Shown: positions 8,293 to 17,171, counted from the first letter of the stretch. The stretch is DNA of 64,000 nt from Bacillus haynesii (GCF_001969855.1 NZ_MRBL01000006.1:1-64000); one strand, 5' to 3'. Program-made: numbers and translations. Notes: generated by a model not told the origin, from the letters alone.

Positions 8293-10254
8293 TTGAAAAG
8301 ATTTATTAAGGAAAGAGGTCTTGCCTTCTTCCTGATAGCCGCCATATTGCTATGGCTGAAAACTTATGCTGCGTATGTAATTGAATTCAATTTAGGAATA
8401 ACCAACACAGTACAACAGATCTTGCTTTTTGTGAATCCGATTAGCTCAAGCTTGTTCTTTCTTGGATTGGGACTCTTGTTCAAGAAAAAAATACAGCAGA
8501 CAGCAATTATAGTGATTCATTTTTTAATGTCTTTTTTGCTGTATGCGAACGTCGTATACTACAGATTTTTCAGCGACTTTATCACGCTGCCTACGATCAT
8601 GCAGGCCAAAACAAACGGGGGGCAGCTCGGGGACAGCATCTTCTCGCTCATGCACCCGCTTGATGTTCTGTATTTCATCGACACCTTTATTTTAATCGGA
8701 CTGGCCGTCTTCTATAACAGACCTTCTGAAACAACAACGAAGCGTCCGTTTAAAATTGTGATGGGAACAAGCATCCTTGTCTTCCTCGTCAACCTGGCCG
8801 TTGCCGAGGTCGATCGTCCGGAGCTTCTGACCCGTTCTTTTGACCGCAACTACCTTGTGAAATATTTGGGAACCTACAATTTCACAATCTATGATGCGGT
8901 TCAGAATATCAAGTCAAACAGCCAGCGCGCACTGGCAAGCTCCAGCGACGTGACGGAAGTAGAGAACTATATTAAAGCCAATCATGATAAGCCGAATGCC
9001 GAATACTTCGGAAAAGCGAAAGGCATGAACGTCGTTTACATTTCAATGGAATCACTGCAGACGTTCCTGATCGACTATAAACTCGACGGAAAAGAAGTCA
9101 CGCCGTTCTTAAATTCGCTGGCACACGATGATGAAACGTTTTATTTTGATAACTATTTCCACCAAACAGGACAAGGTAAAACGTCCGACGCGGAATTTAT
9201 GATGGACAACTCACTGTATCCTTTATCACAAGGGTCCGTGTTCATTAACAAAGCGCAAAACACGCTGCAATCGGCTCCGGCCATTTTGAAGTCTCAGGGC
9301 TATACTTCAGCGGCGTTCCACGGCAACTACAAAACGTTCTGGAACCGCAATGAAATGTATAAAGCCATCGGTTATGACAAGTTCTTTGACGCTACGTATT
9401 ACGATATGAGCGAAGATAAAACGAAAAACTACGGGTTGAAAGATAAGCCGTTCTTTGAAGAATCAATGCCGCTGTTGAAAAGCCTGAAACAGCCGTTCTA
9501 TACGAAGTTTATTTCGCTCTCGAACCATTTCCCGTTTGAGATGGATGAAGGCGATACAGACTTCCCTGCCGGCAATACCGGCGACAGCGTCGTTGACCAT
9601 TATTTCCAATCGGCCAACTACATGGATCAGGCGCTTGAACAATTCTTCAACGACCTGAAAAAAACCGGACTGTATGATAATACAATAGTCGTCATGTACG
9701 GGGACCACTACGGCATTTCGGAAAATCACAACAAAGCGATGTCTAAAGTGTTGGGCAAAGATATCACACCATATGAAAACGCCCAATTGCAAAGGGTGCC
9801 GCTGTTCATCCACGCGCCTGGGGTCAAGGGAATCAAATCCCATAAATACGGCGGAGCAGTCGATGTAGCCCCTACCCTGCTTCATTTAATGGGCGTGAAC
9901 ACGAAAGATTACCTGATGAGCGGTTCAGACCTTCTGTCTCCGGAACACCGTGAAATCGTTCCGTTCCGCAACGGCGATTTCGTTTCTCCGGAATATACGA
10001 AAACGAACGGAAACTACTACGACACGAAAACAGGAGAGCTTTTGAACGAAAAAGACATCGATCCGAACATCGAAGAGTCCGTGAAAAAAGAACTCGACAT
10101 GTCGGATAAAATCGTCGACGGAGATTTGCTGCGCTTCTATAAACCGAAAGGCTTCAAAGCGATCAATCCGAGCGACTACGACTATACCAACCACAATCCG
10201 AAGACATCAGAATCTGATGCGGCGCAAACAACGAAATCAGATTCCGGACAGTAA
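8293..10254 (+). CDS. ltaS: Lipoteichoic acid synthase LtaS
   Basis: 653 residues, TTG start behind GGAGTG. Five N-terminal membrane segments (about 1-175) are followed by an extracellular sulfatase-fold domain that polymerises glycerol phosphate from phosphatidylglycerol to make LTA. Catalytic Thr297 is in GQGKTSD and a metal-ligand Glu253 in SMESLQ. ALA at 213-215 matches the signal-peptidase cut site known in LtaS proteins. Corresponds to B. subtilis yflE, the housekeeping paralogue. Acidic and Ser/Thr-rich C-terminal tail. Single gene with its own terminator. Confidence 0.96.
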   Translation: MKRFIKERGLAFFLIAAILLWLKTYAAYVIEFNLGITNTVQQILLFVNPISSSLFFLGLGLLFKKKIQQTAIIVIHFLMSFLLYANVVYYRFFSDFITLPTIMQAKTNGGQLGDSIFSLMHPLDVLYFIDTFILIGLAVFYNRPSETTTKRPFKIVMGTSILVFLVNLAVAEVDRPELLTRSFDRNYLVKYLGTYNFTIYDAVQNIKSNSQRALASSSDVTEVENYIKANHDKPNAEYFGKAKGMNVVYISMESLQTFLIDYKLDGKEVTPFLNSLAHDDETFYFDNYFHQTGQGKTSDAEFMMDNSLYPLSQGSVFINKAQNTLQSAPAILKSQGYTSAAFHGNYKTFWNRNEMYKAIGYDKFFDATYYDMSEDKTKNYGLKDKPFFEESMPLLKSLKQPFYTKFISLSNHFPFEMDEGDTDFPAGNTGDSVVDHYFQSANYMDQALEQFFNDLKKTGLYDNTIVVMYGDHYGISENHNKAMSKVLGKDITPYENAQLQRVPLFIHAPGVKGIKSHKYGGAVDVAPTLLHLMGVNTKDYLMSGSDLLSPEHREIVPFRNGDFVSPEYTKTNGNYYDTKTGELLNEKDIDPNIEESVKKELDMSDKIVDGDLLRFYKPKGFKAINPSDYDYTNHNPKTSESDAAQTTKSDSGQ

Positions 10255-10260
10255 ACAGAC

Positions 10261-10292
10261 AGCACCCGCTTATCAATAAGCGGGTGCTTTTT
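10261..10292 (+). terminator. Terminator after ltaS
   Basis: agcacccgctta / taagcgggtgct stem with a 4-base loop followed by TTTTT. Confidence 0.9.
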
Positions 10293-10378
10293 ATGTCTTG
10301 AAGCCGCTCTGTTCCTTTTTCGCAAGCAGATATGGTAAGCTTGAAATGGAATATAAAAAAAGAAAGCGGGAATGAATT

Positions 10379-11131
10379 GTGATTGTAACGAATGACCAAG
10401 AGCTGGAAGGGCTCAAGAAAATCGGCAGAATCGTCGCTTTAGCCAGGGAGGAAATGAAAGCAAAAGCAGCACCCGGCATGAGCACAAAAGAGCTGGACCT
10501 TATCGGAAAAGAAGTGCTTGAAGCCCATGGCGCCGCATCGGCTCCGGAAAAAGAATACGATTTTCCGGGAACGACGTGCATCAGTGTGAACGATGAAGTC
10601 GCCCACGGCATCCCAAGCGAATCCACGATTTTAAAAGAAGGGGATTTGATCAACATCGACATCTCCGCTGAATTTGGCGGCTACTATTCTGATACGGGCA
10701 TTTCATTTGTACTCGGAAAAGGCGATGAAACGCTGCACAAGCTTTGCCAAAGTGCGGAAAGCGCATTTCAAAAGGGGCTTTTGCAGGCGCGCGCAGGCAA
10801 GAAACAAAACCAAATCGGCAGAGCCGTATACAATGAGGCAAAAGCAAACGGATTTACCGTCATTAAAAACCTGACAGGACACGGGATTGGAAAGAACCTC
10901 CATGAAGCGCCCAACCATATCTTAAATTACTATGACCCGTTTGATAATGCGCTCTTTAAAAACGGAACCGTCATCGCCCTTGAGCCGTTTGTTTCCACAA
11001 AAGCCGAGCATACCATCGAAGCCGGAGACGGCTGGACATTCAAAACGCCTGACGGCAGCTTTGTGGCACAGATCGAGCATACAATCGTCATCACGAAAAA
11101 CGAACCGATCATTTTAACACAGCTTGACTGA
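10379..11131 (+). CDS. mapB: Methionine aminopeptidase, type I (second copy, MapB/YflG)
   Basis: 250 residues, GTG start. It removes the initiator methionine from new proteins using two metal ions. The pita-bread fold ligands are visible: DIS (metal Asp), DTG (second Asp), the HGIG histidine, EPF (Glu) and IEHT (Glu). B. subtilis carries a main copy in the ribosomal protein operon and this one as an accessory copy at the same locus. Confidence 0.95.
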   Translation: MIVTNDQELEGLKKIGRIVALAREEMKAKAAPGMSTKELDLIGKEVLEAHGAASAPEKEYDFPGTTCISVNDEVAHGIPSESTILKEGDLINIDISAEFGGYYSDTGISFVLGKGDETLHKLCQSAESAFQKGLLQARAGKKQNQIGRAVYNEAKANGFTVIKNLTGHGIGKNLHEAPNHILNYYDPFDNALFKNGTVIALEPFVSTKAEHTIEAGDGWTFKTPDGSFVAQIEHTIVITKNEPIILTQLD

Positions 11132-11143
11132 TTACGCGTGAAA

Positions 11144-11173
11144 AAGCCCGCCTCATAGAAGCGCGGGCTTTTA
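11144..11173 (+). terminator. Terminator after mapB
   Basis: aagcccgc / gcgggctt stem followed by TTTT. Confidence 0.85.
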
Positions 11174-11216
11174 TGCTAAAATAAAAGACAAACTGTGCCG
11201 AAAGGAGCTTTACCGC

Positions 11217-11372
11217 ATGCTGTTTGCCATCATCGGGCTGATCTTTTTCATCGAGAGCCTCCTGTTAATCGTATATGCTCATAAAAAAAAGAACGGCTTC
11301 CTGAAATATATCGGAATCGTCCTCAGCATCTCGATCATTGTGATGATCGTCACCAGTTTGACACACGGCTGA
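11217..11372 (+). CDS. Small membrane protein (YflH/YflI position)
   Basis: 51-residue protein from ATG at 11217 with AAAGGAG nine bases upstream. Sequence MLFAIIGLIFFIESLLLIVY, then a basic AHKKKNG loop, then a second hydrophobic segment ending THG. Two membrane helices with a lysine-rich turn. It lies between mapB and yflJ, where B. subtilis has small yfl genes of similar size. Function unknown. Confidence 0.75.
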   Translation: MLFAIIGLIFFIESLLLIVYAHKKKNGFLKYIGIVLSISIIVMIVTSLTHG

Positions 11373-11504
11373 CGCCTGCCCTCAAACTTCCAAACTACGA
11401 CGAAAGACTCAGTTTTTTAAAAATTGCCGCCTATCCCTTTTCAGCGTTTTTCTATAGATGTTAGAATGCCAATTGCATCGAATTATAGAAGGGAGTTTTC
11501 TACC

Positions 11505-11636
11505 ATGCATTACGGAAGCAAAGGCTGGTATGTAGAAGAACTGAAAAAGCTCGGAATGACGAAGTATGAAGGAAGAAAGCTTCAAAGCTATAAAAAACAC
11601 TTTTTGGCCAACCTGCTTGAAAGCGTCAAAAAATAA
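11505..11636 (+). CDS. yflJ: Small DUF2639 protein YflJ
   Basis: 43 residues (MHYGSKGWYVEELKKLGMTK...), start chosen at ATG 11505 behind GAAGGGAG. A longer reading from 11424 has no ribosome site. The GSKGWYV...LK.LG pattern and size match the DUF2639 family, which is typical of Bacillus. Basic and soluble; function unknown. Confidence 0.82.
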   Translation: MHYGSKGWYVEELKKLGMTKYEGRKLQSYKKHFLANLLESVKK

Positions 11637-11643
11637 ACATGTT

Positions 11644-11673
11644 AAAGCCGTGCTCCTTTTCGGACACGGCTTT
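11644..11673 (+). terminator. Terminator after yflJ (left copy)
   Basis: aaagccgtg / cacggcttt hairpin followed by T residues. The same hairpin recurs at 11914-11941, on the other side of the repeat element. Confidence 0.85.
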
Positions 11674-11674
11674 T

Positions 11675-11913
11675 AGATTGTTGACAAAATCCTAAAACGA
11701 TTTTTAGTTTTAGGATTTTGTCATCCTTTAAGCTCAGCGTGATTGAAAACCCTTGCAGTCTAGGAAGGCCGAGCATCGGAGCGGACTTTCACAGGATGTG
11801 ATGACGGCGGCGTTCAGGCAGGACGCCTGGGGCATTAGCCGCCGATCCTTCTCCTATTCGTGAGCACCGACGCGCAGGCCTGACAACGAATGCGAGGGTT
11901 TGTCGACACGCTG
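11675..11913. repeat. Dispersed structured repeat, copy 1 (long form, 239 bp)
   Basis: Begins agattgttgacaaaatcc and ends cgacacgctg, as in the copies at 26063 and 27512. It contains a 17-base perfect inverted repeat (tgacaaaatcctaaaac / gttttaggattttgtca). A larger body follows whose ends also pair (agcgtg / cacgct, aaaccct / agggttt, aaggcc / ggcct). This copy carries an extra ~65-base internal block with its own nested hairpins (ggcggc / gccgcc; caggc / gcctg). It is flanked on both sides by the same terminator hairpin. No protein is encoded. Confidence 0.9.
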
Positions 11914-11941
11914 AAAGCCGTGCTCCTTTCGGACACGGCTT
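11914..11941 (-). terminator. Terminator after yflK (right copy of the flanking duplication)
   Basis: aaagccgtgctcctttcgga... hairpin, one T shorter than the copy at 11644-11673. Read leftward it is followed (via the element) by no U-tract, but it lies directly 3' of yflK and has a T-run on the + side, so the pair was probably one bidirectional terminator. Confidence 0.65.
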
Positions 11942-11945
11942 GTTT

Positions 11946-12623
11946 TTATGCACTCAATTGCTTTAAAAATGAACTTCTCCAGCTTTCCGACAGCGCTTCA
12001 ACCTCAAGGATCTTCCGAATGGCCGGGTGATTGCCCCTGTCATGGTACATCAAATGATTGGCGTACGAGACCGTGGCTTCATGCGCATCTCTTGAAACGA
12101 GCTGCAGCCTGGAATCGGGCGCAACGATTCCTTCTTCGAGAACCCTGAAATAAAATCCGCTGTACCCGGTGTCCCTCACCTTTAACACCATATCTTTTTG
12201 ATTCAGCCGTTTGGCAAGCTTGAAACAAGGCTGGCGCGGCTGGCTGACTTGAACAAGAGCTTCCCCCAGCTTGAAGATATCACCGATGCATACATCCTTT
12301 TCGGTCAGCCCTTTAACCGTCACGTTTTCTCCAAATGCCGCCTCTGGCAGCTTCCGCTTCAAGACGCTTTCCCAATACATATAGTGATCCGCCGGATAGA
12401 CGCAAACCGCTTTATCCTCTCCCCCGTGGTGAATCAAATCTGCCTGCCCGTCCCCTTCAAAATTCGTACGGCTCAAATATACAGGTCCGCCGACAGGCTC
12501 CTTTACGATTGCTGTTTCCACCTGTTTTCCGTCGAATTCGTATGTACGCGGACGGCCTACATGAATAGATAAAATTTCATACTCATGATTTTCCAAAACC
12601 TCACGTCCTTCCTTTATTTTCAT
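11946..12623 (-). CDS. yflK: MOSC-domain protein YflK
   Basis: 225 residues with a MOSC (molybdenum cofactor sulfurase C-terminal) domain. Visible features are the KEPVGGPVYLSRTNFEGDGQ region, the HHGGEDKAVCVYP motif, and the conserved Cys in QPRQPCFKLAKR. MOSC proteins such as YiiM bind Mo cofactor and can reduce N-hydroxylated substrates; the exact reaction is not shown here. It converges on yflJ, with the repeat element between them. Confidence 0.9.
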   Translation of the reverse strand: MKIKEGREVLENHEYEILSIHVGRPRTYEFDGKQVETAIVKEPVGGPVYLSRTNFEGDGQADLIHHGGEDKAVCVYPADHYMYWESVLKRKLPEAAFGENVTVKGLTEKDVCIGDIFKLGEALVQVSQPRQPCFKLAKRLNQKDMVLKVRDTGYSGFYFRVLEEGIVAPDSRLQLVSRDAHEATVSYANHLMYHDRGNHPAIRKILEVEALSESWRSSFLKQLSA

Positions 12624-12707
12624 ATTTTAACGATTCATTCGAAGCATGTCTATCCCATGATCTCAAAATGGGAAATATGGTAGCATAAAAGAAAAGGGGT
12701 GTTCTCG

Positions 12708-12980
12708 ATGCTTCAATACAGAATTATTGTAGACGGACGCGTTCAGGGCGTGGGATTTCGCTATTTTGTTCAAATGGAAGCAGATAAACACAAATTGACC
12801 GGCTGGGTCCGGAACCGCGACAACGGCACAGTTGAAATTCGCGCCGAGGGACCTGAGGAAAGCCTGAAGCAATTTTTAAAAGCGATTCAAAAAGGAAGTC
12901 CCTTCTCAAAAGTAACGGACGTGAATGTGGAAGAAACCAAAGAGATGAACGGATTTCAAAAGTTTAATATCAGCTATTGA
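12708..12980 (+). CDS. acyP: Acylphosphatase
   Basis: 90 residues; ATG at 12708 chosen, six bases after AAGGGG, over an upstream GTG. It hydrolyses acyl phosphates. Both signature motifs are present: GRVQGVGFRYF with the catalytic Arg, and GWVRNRDNGTVEI with the catalytic Asn. Known as yflL in B. subtilis. Confidence 0.96.
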   Translation: MLQYRIIVDGRVQGVGFRYFVQMEADKHKLTGWVRNRDNGTVEIRAEGPEESLKQFLKAIQKGSPFSKVTDVNVEETKEMNGFQKFNISY

Positions 12981-12981
12981 G

Positions 12982-13009
12982 AAATCCGCCGGAGATGGCG
13001 GATTTTTTT
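12982..13009 (+). terminator. Terminator after acyP
   Basis: aaatccgcc / ggcggattt stem, 6-base loop, then a run of seven T. Confidence 0.92.
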
Positions 13010-13016
13010 GTAGATC

Positions 13017-13066
13017 TTGACTAAATCCCCCTTTTATTTTAGTATTTAGTTAAATAACTAAATACT
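13017..13066 (+). promoter_or_regulatory. Promoter with perfect palindromic operator for the sdpR-sdpI-type pair
   Basis: TTGACT (13017-13022) and a TAGTAT -10-like hexamer (13040-13045) are 17 bases apart. A 26-base palindrome, agtatttagtta-aa-taactaaatact, covers 13041-13066 and overlaps the -10. ArsR-type repressors bind such 12-2-12 dyads, so autoregulation by the first gene is the simplest reading. Confidence 0.65.
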
Positions 13067-13078
13067 GATTTTTTAAGG

Positions 13079-13372
13079 ATGCTGAATATGAATCAAACCT
13101 TTAAAGCTCTAGCTGATCCGACGAGAAGAAAGATTTTGAACCTGCTGAAGGACCGGGATATGACCGCCGGTGAAATTTCGGACCAGTTTCAAATGTCTAA
13201 ACCAAGTATTTCTCAGCATTTAAAAATTTTAAAACAGGCAGAATTAATTCAAGATGAAAAAAAAGGCCAATACATCATTTACTCGCTGAACACTACAATG
13301 TTTCAAGAAATCATCGGCTGGGCTTTCAGTTTTACTGAGCAAGCCGGCAAAGATAAAGGGGATGCCAAATGA
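13079..13372 (+). CDS. ArsR-family autorepressor, SdpR type
   Basis: 97 residues forming a winged helix. KALADPTRRKILNLLKD and the recognition helix MSKPSISQHLKILKQ are typical of ArsR/SdpR proteins. No Cys metal site is visible, so it is not a metal sensor. Its stop overlaps the next gene's start (ATGA). In B. subtilis SdpR represses sdpRI until SdpI, engaged by the SDP toxin, sequesters it at the membrane. A palindrome sits at its promoter. Confidence 0.87.
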   Translation: MLNMNQTFKALADPTRRKILNLLKDRDMTAGEISDQFQMSKPSISQHLKILKQAELIQDEKKGQYIIYSLNTTMFQEIIGWAFSFTEQAGKDKGDAK

Positions 13373-14007
13373 GAAAACACATCTTTTCGCTCGCTATCAT
13401 TGCAATAAATCTAATCATGTGGGCCATCGCTTATCCGCATATTTCCAGTCAAGTTCCAATTCATTGGTCATTTTCGGGAGAAGTCGACAGGTATGCTTCA
13501 AAAATGGAAGCGATGCTTGCCATGACCGGGCTGCTTGTTTTTCTGTATGTGTTGATGTTCTTAACGCCAAAAATCGATCCGCGCAGAAAAAACTATCAGC
13601 TTTTTTCGAAAACTTATTACATTCTCATCAATGCCATGCTGCTTCTATTTTCCCTGATCAACCTGCTTGTGATCATGACCGGGCTCGGGTATGACCTGCC
13701 GGCGGGCAGCATCGTGCCGGTTCTTGTAGGCGCACTATTCATTGTCATAGGCAATTACCTCCCGAGAATCCGCTCCAACTTTTTTTTCGGGATCAAAAAC
13801 CCTTGGACATTGAGCAGCGATACAATCTGGAAAAAAACCCACAGATTTGCGGCAAAAGTATTTACTTTGGCAGGACTTCTAATAGCTGCGGACGGGTTGT
13901 TATCAATCAGCCCAGAAATCATGCTTCCGGTTATTTTGGCAGCGGTTTTCGCGCCCTATATTTATTCTTATGTCTTGTACCGGAAAGAAATCAATATGAA
14001 AAGCTGA
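13369..14007 (+). CDS. SdpI-like membrane protein (toxin immunity / signal receptor)
   Basis: 212 residues with about six membrane segments. The N-terminal DUF1648 pattern (PIHWSFSGEVDRYASK) and the C-terminal SdpI domain (GNYLPRIRSNFFFGIKNPWT) are both clear. B. subtilis SdpI protects against the SDP cannibalism peptide. Translationally coupled to the ArsR-type gene. No sdpABC toxin genes lie nearby, so it may give immunity to toxin from neighbours or answer another membrane-active peptide. Confidence 0.87.
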   Translation: MRKHIFSLAIIAINLIMWAIAYPHISSQVPIHWSFSGEVDRYASKMEAMLAMTGLLVFLYVLMFLTPKIDPRRKNYQLFSKTYYILINAMLLLFSLINLLVIMTGLGYDLPAGSIVPVLVGALFIVIGNYLPRIRSNFFFGIKNPWTLSSDTIWKKTHRFAAKVFTLAGLLIAADGLLSISPEIMLPVILAAVFAPYIYSYVLYRKEINMKS

Positions 14008-14015
14008 GACGATTC

Positions 14016-14042
14016 AAAAAGGCTCCAATTTGGAGCCTTTTT
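14016..14042. terminator. Bidirectional terminator between the sdpI-type gene and nos
   Basis: aaaaaggctcc / ggagccttttt stem with T-runs in both directions between convergent genes. Confidence 0.88.
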
Positions 14043-14094
14043 GCTTCTCCTCAGAAGAGGCGGCATTGTTGGGTAACCGCTTTTCCTGAGGATT

Positions 14095-15192
14095 TCATTT
14101 GTAAAGGTAAGGCTTTTCCTGATAAAAGTAATTCGGTTTAAGCGTTTTATTTTCATAATAGCTGTGAAAGATATGGGTCGCTGCCGGCGATAACGGCGGA
14201 ATCAGCCACGTCCAGCTTGCTGAAAGCTCCCTTCCCGCTTCAGCCTCCTGCTCCTCGAACCGCTTGAATTGGCTTGCCGCGGTATGGTGGTCAACGATGC
14301 TGACGCCGGCTTTTTTATAGGAGTGAAGCACCGCAGTATTTAATTCAACAAGCGCCTTGTCTTTCCACAGCGAAGTATTCCGCTCCGTATCAAGTCCCAT
14401 AATGGTTGCCACTTTTTCGAGTACATTATAGCGGTCTGTATCCGCGAGGTTGCGCGCTCCGATTTCCGTTCCCATATACCAGCCGTTAAACGGGGCGGCA
14501 TTATAATGAATCCCTCCGACCTCGAGCTTCATATCGGCTATAATCGGCACAGCGTACCACTTCAGCCCCAAACTTTTGAAGCCCTCGATCTCCGGATGTT
14601 CAATCCGGACCTCTTTGATGATTTCACGAGGAAGCTCATACCACACAGGGGGACGGCCATCTATTTGAAAAACAAGCGGCAAAACGTCAAAAGGTGTACC
14701 TTCGCCTTTCCAACCGAGCGCTTCACACGCTTTTGTCAGTTCTAATGATGCCGGATCGCCGATGACGCCTTGCTCAGTTTCATACCCCGCATACCTGACC
14801 AGCTGATGGTTCCAAATGGACACTTTTTTTTGCCCGTTTTGTTCCGGGGGGAAAACCGTAATGAACGGTCTGATTTTCCCTGCGTTTGTTGCAAGCTGAA
14901 TATGGCGAAAAAGCGCATCCCTTACCTCTGCCTCGGTTTGAACGTCTCTTTGATCGATGATAGTAAGAGAGTGCCAAAACAGCCTGCCGATGCAGCGGCT
15001 GCTGTTTCTCCACGCCATTCTGGCTCCATGTTCGATTTCTTCTAATGTATGTGTATAGCTTCCGGTTTCTCTGATTTCTTCGTCTATTTTATGTAAGCGC
15101 ATCCTTATTTCATCTTCGGACTTCGACAGTTCCCCGTAGCAGAGTTCGATGAAGGTCTTGGCTTCCCTCCATAATTCTTCACGTGATTCCAA
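14095..15192 (-). CDS. nos: Bacterial nitric oxide synthase oxygenase
   Basis: 365 residues, TTG start behind AGGAG. It makes NO and citrulline from arginine using heme and a pterin, with electrons from non-dedicated reductases. The heme Cys67 lies in [10 protein letters not shown], and the substrate region ([16 protein letters not shown]) includes the arginine-binding Glu. Only the oxygenase domain is present, as in all Bacillus enzymes. Corresponds to yflM/nosA of B. subtilis. Single-gene unit. Confidence 0.97.
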   Translation of the reverse strand: MESREELWREAKTFIELCYGELSKSEDEIRMRLHKIDEEIRETGSYTHTLEEIEHGARMAWRNSSRCIGRLFWHSLTIIDQRDVQTEAEVRDALFRHIQLATNAGKIRPFITVFPPEQNGQKKVSIWNHQLVRYAGYETEQGVIGDPASLELTKACEALGWKGEGTPFDVLPLVFQIDGRPPVWYELPREIIKEVRIEHPEIEGFKSLGLKWYAVPIIADMKLEVGGIHYNAAPFNGWYMGTEIGARNLADTDRYNVLEKVATIMGLDTERNTSLWKDKALVELNTAVLHSYKKAGVSIVDHHTAASQFKRFEEQEAEAGRELSASWTWLIPPLSPAATHIFHSYYENKTLKPNYFYQEKPYLYK

Positions 15193-15285
15193 CCGGATTC
15201 TCTCCTTCCAGATTTCAGACTGATATTTATTGTATAGGTTTCGAACTCAGTTTAAAACCATTATGTATGAAAAGACAAAAAACCG

Positions 15286-15314
15286 CTAAAAAGCATCCGC
15301 CATAGACGGATGCC
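15286..15314 (-). terminator. Terminator after the M14 peptidase gene
   Basis: gcatccg / cggatgc stem; read leftward it is followed by TTTTT. Confidence 0.85.
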
Positions 15315-15320
15315 TGATGA

Positions 15321-16964
15321 TTATTCCTTAATCTTAAGCGTTTTGGTGTTCAGCATAAAGCGGTAAACCGGCAGCTCTTTGCCTGTTTGAGAAGGGATGT
15401 AACCCGTGCTCACATAACTGTCAACCGATTCCGGCTCAAGTGCAATCGACAGCAGATTACTTTGCGGCTGAGCTGTAAAATAGATTTTTGTTCCTTTTGG
15501 AAACTCTTTTTTCTGTTTTTTGAGCTTCGTTTCCACCTTGATCACAGGCCGCCCCTCAGATTCTCCCGCTGTTTCTTTCGATAAAACCTCATACGCTTCA
15601 GCTGTGAGCCTTTGCTTGAAAGGCAGTGTCACGCTTTTTAATCCCTGATCCTTCAGCTTCTGTTCGATATCTTGATGGCCCGGAAGGACAAGGTAAGCGG
15701 TCGGCCGAGTTCTTGACAGCACAGGAACGGCCTCTGAGGCGCTGTAATACCGGACAGGAACGTCAACTGCTTGTCCAGAAGCGATATCAGCGACTTTCAG
15801 CGTGTCTTTAAACGGCCCTGCGAACTCACTGTTGATCACTACTTGATCTTTATCGCTCACTTTTGCACCGTTTTGGATCAGCTTTAATTTTTCTTTGGCG
15901 ACAAGGCGCTTGATCTCGGCTGCATGCTTCACTGTCGTGTCGATGATCGTCTCATGCGTAGCAACCTGAGCCGCGACTCTTCTTGCAAAATTTTCGCGTC
16001 CGATGTCTATCCCCCTGCTTTCCACCAGGAAGGAGAGAGCAGGCTGAAGGGCGAATGCATTACGCCCGATTCTCGCTTCTGTACCGCCTTCATAGATTTC
16101 GATTTTTCCGTCCTTGCTTTTTCCTGTCGTATAATAAGCATCATTAGAAAATCCTTTTTCATCAAGTTTAGCTCTGACGCCGTTCACATAAAGGCTGTCA
16201 GACGCATGCCTGATCGATTCGGGGATGTTTAAATTTTTTCCTGATAAAATTAAAATATCATGGTATTTTAATGCCCCTTTTTCGCCTATGCTTTGAAATT
16301 CGTTTTGGCCGACACCGTATTCATGGGCATCGATAATGACTTCAGGCGAATATTTATTGAATTCTTTGTGAATGGCGCGTACTTCTGGAGACTCGAGCTT
16401 GACATGATCCCTGTTTCCGTCGATTCCGCTCGCCAGCCGCCTGTTAAACTGATACGAGCCGTCAGGGTTGACCCGCGGAACAACGATGACATTGATCTTG
16501 TCCAACACTTTGTCGCCATACGGTCCGGCCAGTTTTTCAGCAATCGCCAGGGCCGATTCTCCCGCTGCCGGCTCATTTCCGTGTATCTGTCCTTGCAGCC
16601 AGACGGTCGGTTTTTTTGATATGGAACGTATTTGCTTGTCCTTTGTGAAGTAGAGCACGAGAATATTTCTTTTTTCAATTGAAAAACCGATATTCCCGAT
16701 TTTGACATTCGGGCTTTTCTTTGTCAGACTGGTTATAAACTTCATCATTTCTTCTTGTGTCGTAAAGGCTTCCCCTTCTTTCACAAAAGCAGGGGTTGAG
16801 AATGTTTCTTCCGGCTCCGGATATAATGATGACACTTGCTCTGGCTGAGTATAGTTCTTTCCATAGTAAGGGGTTTCCGCAGCGTGTACCGTATCGGACA
16901 GCATCAGTCCTGCAAACATTGCCGCAGCTGCCAGCAAAGCTTGGACCCTTTTTTGAATTTTCAT
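15321..16964 (-). CDS. Secreted M14-family zinc carboxypeptidase
   Basis: 547 residues. Signal peptide 1-28 (basic MKIQKR, hydrophobic core, cleavage near VHA-AET). The peptidase domain shows the zinc ligands HGNE (His and Glu) and a third His in DAHEY, plus NPDG and NRRLASGIDGNRD for substrate binding. Cys-free, as usual for secreted Bacillus proteins. The C-terminal ~170 residues are an accessory region with no recognised motif. It probably trims peptides or wall material outside the cell; the substrate is unknown. It lies between yflN and nos, with its own ribosome site and terminator. Confidence 0.88.
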   Translation of the reverse strand: MKIQKRVQALLAAAAMFAGLMLSDTVHAAETPYYGKNYTQPEQVSSLYPEPEETFSTPAFVKEGEAFTTQEEMMKFITSLTKKSPNVKIGNIGFSIEKRNILVLYFTKDKQIRSISKKPTVWLQGQIHGNEPAAGESALAIAEKLAGPYGDKVLDKINVIVVPRVNPDGSYQFNRRLASGIDGNRDHVKLESPEVRAIHKEFNKYSPEVIIDAHEYGVGQNEFQSIGEKGALKYHDILILSGKNLNIPESIRHASDSLYVNGVRAKLDEKGFSNDAYYTTGKSKDGKIEIYEGGTEARIGRNAFALQPALSFLVESRGIDIGRENFARRVAAQVATHETIIDTTVKHAAEIKRLVAKEKLKLIQNGAKVSDKDQVVINSEFAGPFKDTLKVADIASGQAVDVPVRYYSASEAVPVLSRTRPTAYLVLPGHQDIEQKLKDQGLKSVTLPFKQRLTAEAYEVLSKETAGESEGRPVIKVETKLKKQKKEFPKGTKIYFTAQPQSNLLSIALEPESVDSYVSTGYIPSQTGKELPVYRFMLNTKTLKIKE

Positions 16965-17120
16965 CTTTTCTCAGCTCCTTTCAGGCATACCTGCATTATA
17001 AATGAAATATTAGCTTATTTTGTCTAAAATTTCAGAAAATGATTCCTTTGGTACACATCAACTTCCGGAATATAGAACAATGGATGGCCATCATTACATG
17101 TAAATGATTAGTTTTTCCCT

Positions 17121-17150
17121 ATAAAAAAACATTCAGCCTAGCTGAATGTT
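17121..17150 (-). terminator. Terminator after yflN
   Basis: aacattcag / ctgaatgtt stem; leftward it is followed by TTTTTTT. Confidence 0.88.
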
Positions 17151-17171
17151 TTAAGGGCAGCATATGGCATT

